Source: Charina bottae (lineage: Eukaryota; Chordata; Lepidosauria; Squamata; Charinaidae). Taken from it: a DNA stretch of 64,000 nucleotides. The notes below the pieces were generated by a model. That model worked only from the letters and a program-made list of their open reading frames with translations. It was not told the origin of the DNA and made no database searches. Below, piece after piece: positions 42,759 through 64,000 of the stretch (position 1 is its first letter; every line of letters begins with the position of its first letter). Where the stretch lies: the NCBI GenBank assembly GCA_023362775.1, contig JALMGJ010000006.1:10186501-10250500 (forward strand), written 5' to 3'. The translations under genes were made by a program, and so were the position numbers.

Positions 42759-43544
42759 CTGCAGCCCAACATGTCTGGCTGAACTATGGCAACTGTCAGT
42801 CCCATCAGAATGTCCAATGGTTAGTAATAATTGGAGGCAAGATGTCATATCTCCTGTAGCCCAAACCAGAAAAGACCAGTGACTGTAGGGGAGGGGGTTT
42901 TCCACAACAGCCTGAAATGGCTGGGAAGACCCCAAACTGGGAAGACCTCAAACACCAATCACATCAGCCTCCTTGTCAGTGAAATGTGCCAGATCATATC
43001 CACAGCACAAATTGTGTTGGGACAGGAAGGAAAGCACTATTTTAAAACTGGAACAGCTAATTTTTACTTCTAGTTTCCATTTCTTAAAATGTGTGTGAGA
43101 CAGCAGTTTTCGTCTGTGTGAATAGAGTGCACTCTGCTGGAATTAAAAAAAAGACTGCAGGAGCAATGATAGAAGGATATGTCCTTGTATATATTTGGCT
43201 GCACACTGTTATTGCTCTCATTTCGACCATCACCGTAGCAGCAGTGAGAATAAAATGCAATAACACTACTTACTGGACTATGGAAGTGGCTATGTCCGCA
43301 TCATGTCCTGAACACAAACTAGCCAACCACAATTTAGCCTAGTGTGTTGTGTGAACCTAGCAAACCTGGTTAGTCTATAGTTGTTTGTCACATAAGCCCA
43401 GAAAACTAGCTTTAGAAAGTGGTGGTTCAATTTACTATGGGTAAATGTGTTTGCAAATGGAAACCCACTGTGAATGAACTCTATGCCAAGAGCACAACCC
43501 AGCCTCCGAGTTTTCCTCCCATTTTTCTTTCCTCTTAGATTTGT

Positions 43545-44530
43545 TGTTATTTAGTTGCTCTGTTGCTTCCAACTCCTCATGATCTGATGGACATCATTTC
43601 GTCAGAATTGTCTTCCCGCAATTGCTTCTATGAGTTCTTGTAAGCTCCTGCTGTGTCATCAGTGATATCATCTAGCCACCTTGTTTTGTCAGTCTGTTTT
43701 TCGATTGCCTTTGATTCTTCCAAACATCAGACTCTTCTTTAATGACTCTTGCCTTCTTATTACAGTATGTGTCCAAAATATCTATATTTTAGTTTTGGTT
43801 TAAGTACTTCCAGTGAGCCGTCTTGTTTCTGATTATATGTCCACCAAGTCAATGTCAACTCTTAATGACCATATAGATAGATTTTCTCCAGGTGGATTTC
43901 TCCCCAACTTGGTCCTTTGGGTCTTCCAATGGTATATCCATCACTGTGTAAATAAGTCCATCTACCTTGTTGCTGCTCATCCTCTTCTCTTTCCTTTCAA
44001 CTTTCCCCACATTATGGACTTCTCAAGAGAGCTAGATCTTCATGTTGGTTGATTATGTGCCATCAAGTTGGTGTCAACTCTTAGCAACCACATAGGTAGA
44101 ACATCATAGATAGATTTTCTCCATGATGATCTGTCTCTAATTTGGTCTTTCAGGTCTTCCAATGGTGCACCCATCACCACTGTAACTGAATCCGTCCACC
44201 TTGCTGCTGGTGGTCCTCTTCTTCTCTTTCCTTCACCTTCTCAGCATTACAGACTAGGTCCCTAGGACCAGAGAGCTAGGTCTTTGCATAAGGTGCCCAA
44301 AGTAGGATAATTTGAGCCTGGTCATTTGTGCCTCGAGTGAGAACTCTGGATTGATTTGTTTGATGATCCATTTCTTTGTTTCCTTGGCTGTTCACGGTAT
44401 TCCCAGAAGCCTTTTCCAACACTAAAGTTCAAAAGCATCAATAATCTTCCTTTCCTGCTTCTTCAAAGTCCAACTTCCACTTCTCTTTTTACTTCATAAA
44501 ATATTGAATGATCTGTTCTTCTTGCAGACC
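43545..44530 (-). repeat. old RTE (BovB-related) LINE, partly duplicated in tandem
   Basis: At 44402-44475 the reverse strand aligns with the BovB segment coding CESWTIRKAERRKIDAFELW (AAGATTATTGATGCTTTTGA against AAGATAGATGCTTTTGAACT). Two similar blocks, 43816-44040 and 44047-44270, both contain the reverse of TTGGAAGACC and GAGTTGACAC and look like overlapping copies. Strongly diverged from the intact BovB copies. Confidence 0.62.
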
Positions 44531-44597
44531 AAGTTATTTTCAACAGTTTTCTCCAGACATGTTGGACTCCAACAGCCATCGCACCTAGCAGGCACTT

Positions 44598-62098
<17,501 letters not shown>

Positions 62099-62229
62099 TC
62101 AAGCTAGGAAGTCACCTCCAAGCGCCCGCTCTGGGAGATGGAGTTCTGATTCATTCATTCTGCTGTTGTGACTTTTCCCATCTGTTCCCTGCATGCCTTT
62201 TGACATTTCCAGAATCCAAAGGACACTGA

Positions 62230-62391
62230 CAGGAAGCTTTAAAGTATCTGTTTTACTATTTCACTGGAGACAAAATTGTTAATGAATTGATGCAGACCAA
62301 CAGTAGTGGGGAAAACCAACAAATCCAAGGACACCGTGTCGCCTGACGCGTTTCCTAGAATGCTAAAAGGTTTACAGCGCTGTTCCCCAAC
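62230..62391 (+). repeat. duplicated block, copy 1
   Basis: It begins CAGGAAGCTTTAAAGTATCT and is repeated at 63254-63414 with only scattered mismatches, in direct orientation. Confidence 0.9.
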
Positions 62392-62703
62392 TTTTTTTTT
62401 TCCTGCAGCCTGATCGTTTAGGCAAAAGTAACATCTGCAAAAATAGAAGCAGTAGGAAAAAGGCTTCGGGGGCTTTGTTTTAGACAGTTGTAGGACTCCG
62501 GCTACAGTGCCATGCCATTACATAAGGAATTGATGACCACGGGTGGACATCACATGGAACTTAATTTTTTGCAGGATGGCGTCTTCTAAGCACTGAAGTC
62601 TCCTGTCAGGTAGGAATATAGATTCTTGGTTGTATGTTCAAGAAGTGTTTTCTCCACAAGAGGCTTTACTTTCTGCTGTTGCTTTAGATTGGATCCCCTA
62701 AGT

Positions 62704-62799
62704 CAGTGTTTCTCAATCTCAGCAACTTTAAGATGTATGGACTTCAACTCCCAGAATTCCCCAGCCAGCTGTGGGAATTGCTGAGATTGAGAAACACTG
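62704..62799. mobile_element. short hAT-type MITE (CAGTGTTTC family), copy 4
   Basis: Ends CAGTGTTTCTCAATCTCAG and CTGAGATTGAGAAACACTG are perfect inverted repeats. Flanks ccctaagt and ctctaagc match at six of eight. Confidence 0.75.
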
Positions 62800-63253
62800 C
62801 TCTAAGCTGAGTAGCACAGGTTAAATCCTGTCACCTGTTCAATCAGGGGGCATCAACTTCTTGGTGGCCTGAAGTTGCAGTTAATAATTGGGGAGTGGGG
62901 AAAGGCTTGAGTTCCGAGGCAGGGCAGTGCTGCAGAGTGGCCAGAGTCCTATCATTTCCTTTCCTGAGTTTAAGGAGGGCAGATTCTGGCAGGACAGGTG
63001 CTAAATCTTTTAAAGGTTTATGGGCCACCAAGTAATGATAAGACTCCCAGCTGTGAATTCCTTGGGTAGCTGTTGATGAGGGCCAGGATGGGATGTTCCA
63101 GCTCATCTGCTGCTGATCTGCACCCTCTGCTTGGCTATATTTCTGAGCTCAGCCTTCCCCCTTCTGAGCTCCTTGCCAGCACTTCTCCTCCTGATGTTGC
63201 ACATTCTTCTCTGAGACCATAGACAGCGACCTGTTTTGATCCTTTTTTGCTCA

Positions 63254-63414
63254 CAGGAAGCTTTAAAGTATCTGTTTTATTATTTCACTGCAGACAAATC
63301 GTTAATGAATTGATGCAGATCCACAGTAGTGGGAAAAACCAGCAAATCCAAGGACACAGTGTCGCCTGACTCGTTTCCTAGAATGCTAAAAAGTTTACAG
63401 CCCTATTCCCTGAC
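63254..63414 (+). repeat. duplicated block, copy 2
   Basis: Direct copy of 62230-62391, about 1.02 kb downstream. Confidence 0.9.
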
Positions 63415-63512
63415 TTCTTGATCTGATCTTTTGCTTCTGGTGCACTTCTGTTATCTTGAGAGCAGCCAGTTGATATGGTCAGCAGAGTCAAGGAATGTCT
63501 TTAGGAAATAAA

Positions 63513-64000
63513 AAGGCATGTAATGAGAGGTTTAAATCAGGTACTTTTCCTTTACCTGCTCATTTAGAATCAGTGAGGGGCTCCAGTAAGATACAAGAGA
63601 ACATTCTAATGTTCAGTCCAAACTTGTAGCAGAAGTGATGCGTTCTAAAGAAAAGAGAAAAGAAAAGAAAAGAAGAGGAGCAATCAGGCAGCAGTGCAAA
63701 ATGATCCTTGTCTTTGCTGTGTTTTGTGGAAAAGATTCTTGCAATGTTGGCCATTGCTGTCCATAGAAGCTTACACACCAGCAAGCAGCAATTTGGAAGG
63801 CCCTGCTGGAAGCAGATGCAGAACATGTAGATGAGATGGATCTAATCTGCACCGAATTACAGTGTGCCTCTGTTTTACAATCCTCCATTTTCAGGTAGCC
63901 TTCAGACAAGAACTCATTCTATGGCTGTGTTCATACAACAGACCCTGTGCTTCCTGAATTAACCTATTTTTGGGTTGACACTACACATTGGACCCTAAGC
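63513..64000. other. downstream flank of CMAS, no further feature seen
   Basis: Only an AAAAG-rich patch at 63650-63675. No gene is supported. Confidence 0.4.

Overview
This is nuclear DNA from a vertebrate, most likely a squamate reptile (lizard or snake). Two protein-coding genes are recognisable from spliced exons, and they lie head to head as in other vertebrates. ABCC9 (the sulfonylurea receptor SUR2) is on the minus strand: its start codon is at 30761 and eleven coding exons run leftward off the window edge. CMAS (N-acylneuraminate cytidylyltransferase) is on the plus strand and complete, with eight coding exons from 44934 to 62098. The squamate call rests on the repeats: BovB (RTE) LINEs, SINEs whose tails match BovB, a 5S-rRNA-derived SINE type, CR1-like and L1 LINEs, a Penelope fragment with a GIY-YIG domain, and long GATA/GACA arrays. 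No species can be named.

Layout. 1-30.8 kb: ABCC9 exons 11 to 1, encoding 556 residues (TMD0, the L0 linker and the start of TMD1); introns packed with repeats, including an internally shortened L1 (4.5-6.1 kb), a Penelope remnant (19.9-21.2 kb), a near-intact 3.2 kb BovB (21.2-24.4 kb) and a 4 kb L1 (24.8-28.8 kb) split by a SINE. 30.8-44.6 kb: the interval between the two genes, with a possible untranslated ABCC9 exon, many hAT-type MITEs with perfect 8-bp target duplications, and old RTE debris. 44.6-62.1 kb: a CpG-rich CMAS promoter and CMAS itself; intron 2 holds a second BovB about 99% identical to the first by eye. 62.1-64 kb: CMAS 3' UTR and flank with a duplicated block of about 160 bp.

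The two genes share no pathway. SUR2 is the regulatory subunit of K-ATP channels in the plasma membrane; CMAS makes CMP-sialic acid in the nucleus. Their adjacency is ancestral synteny. The most unusual sequence is in the non-autonomous DNA transposons. Three hAT-type elements with three different terminal repeats carry the same internal GC-box/CCAAT-box tandem unit of about 40 bp. A fourth family keeps one set of ends around two unrelated internal cores.

Limits: all exon borders come from reading splice sites, phase and similarity to known SUR2 and CMAS proteins. Repeat family names are by recognisable motifs, without a database search.
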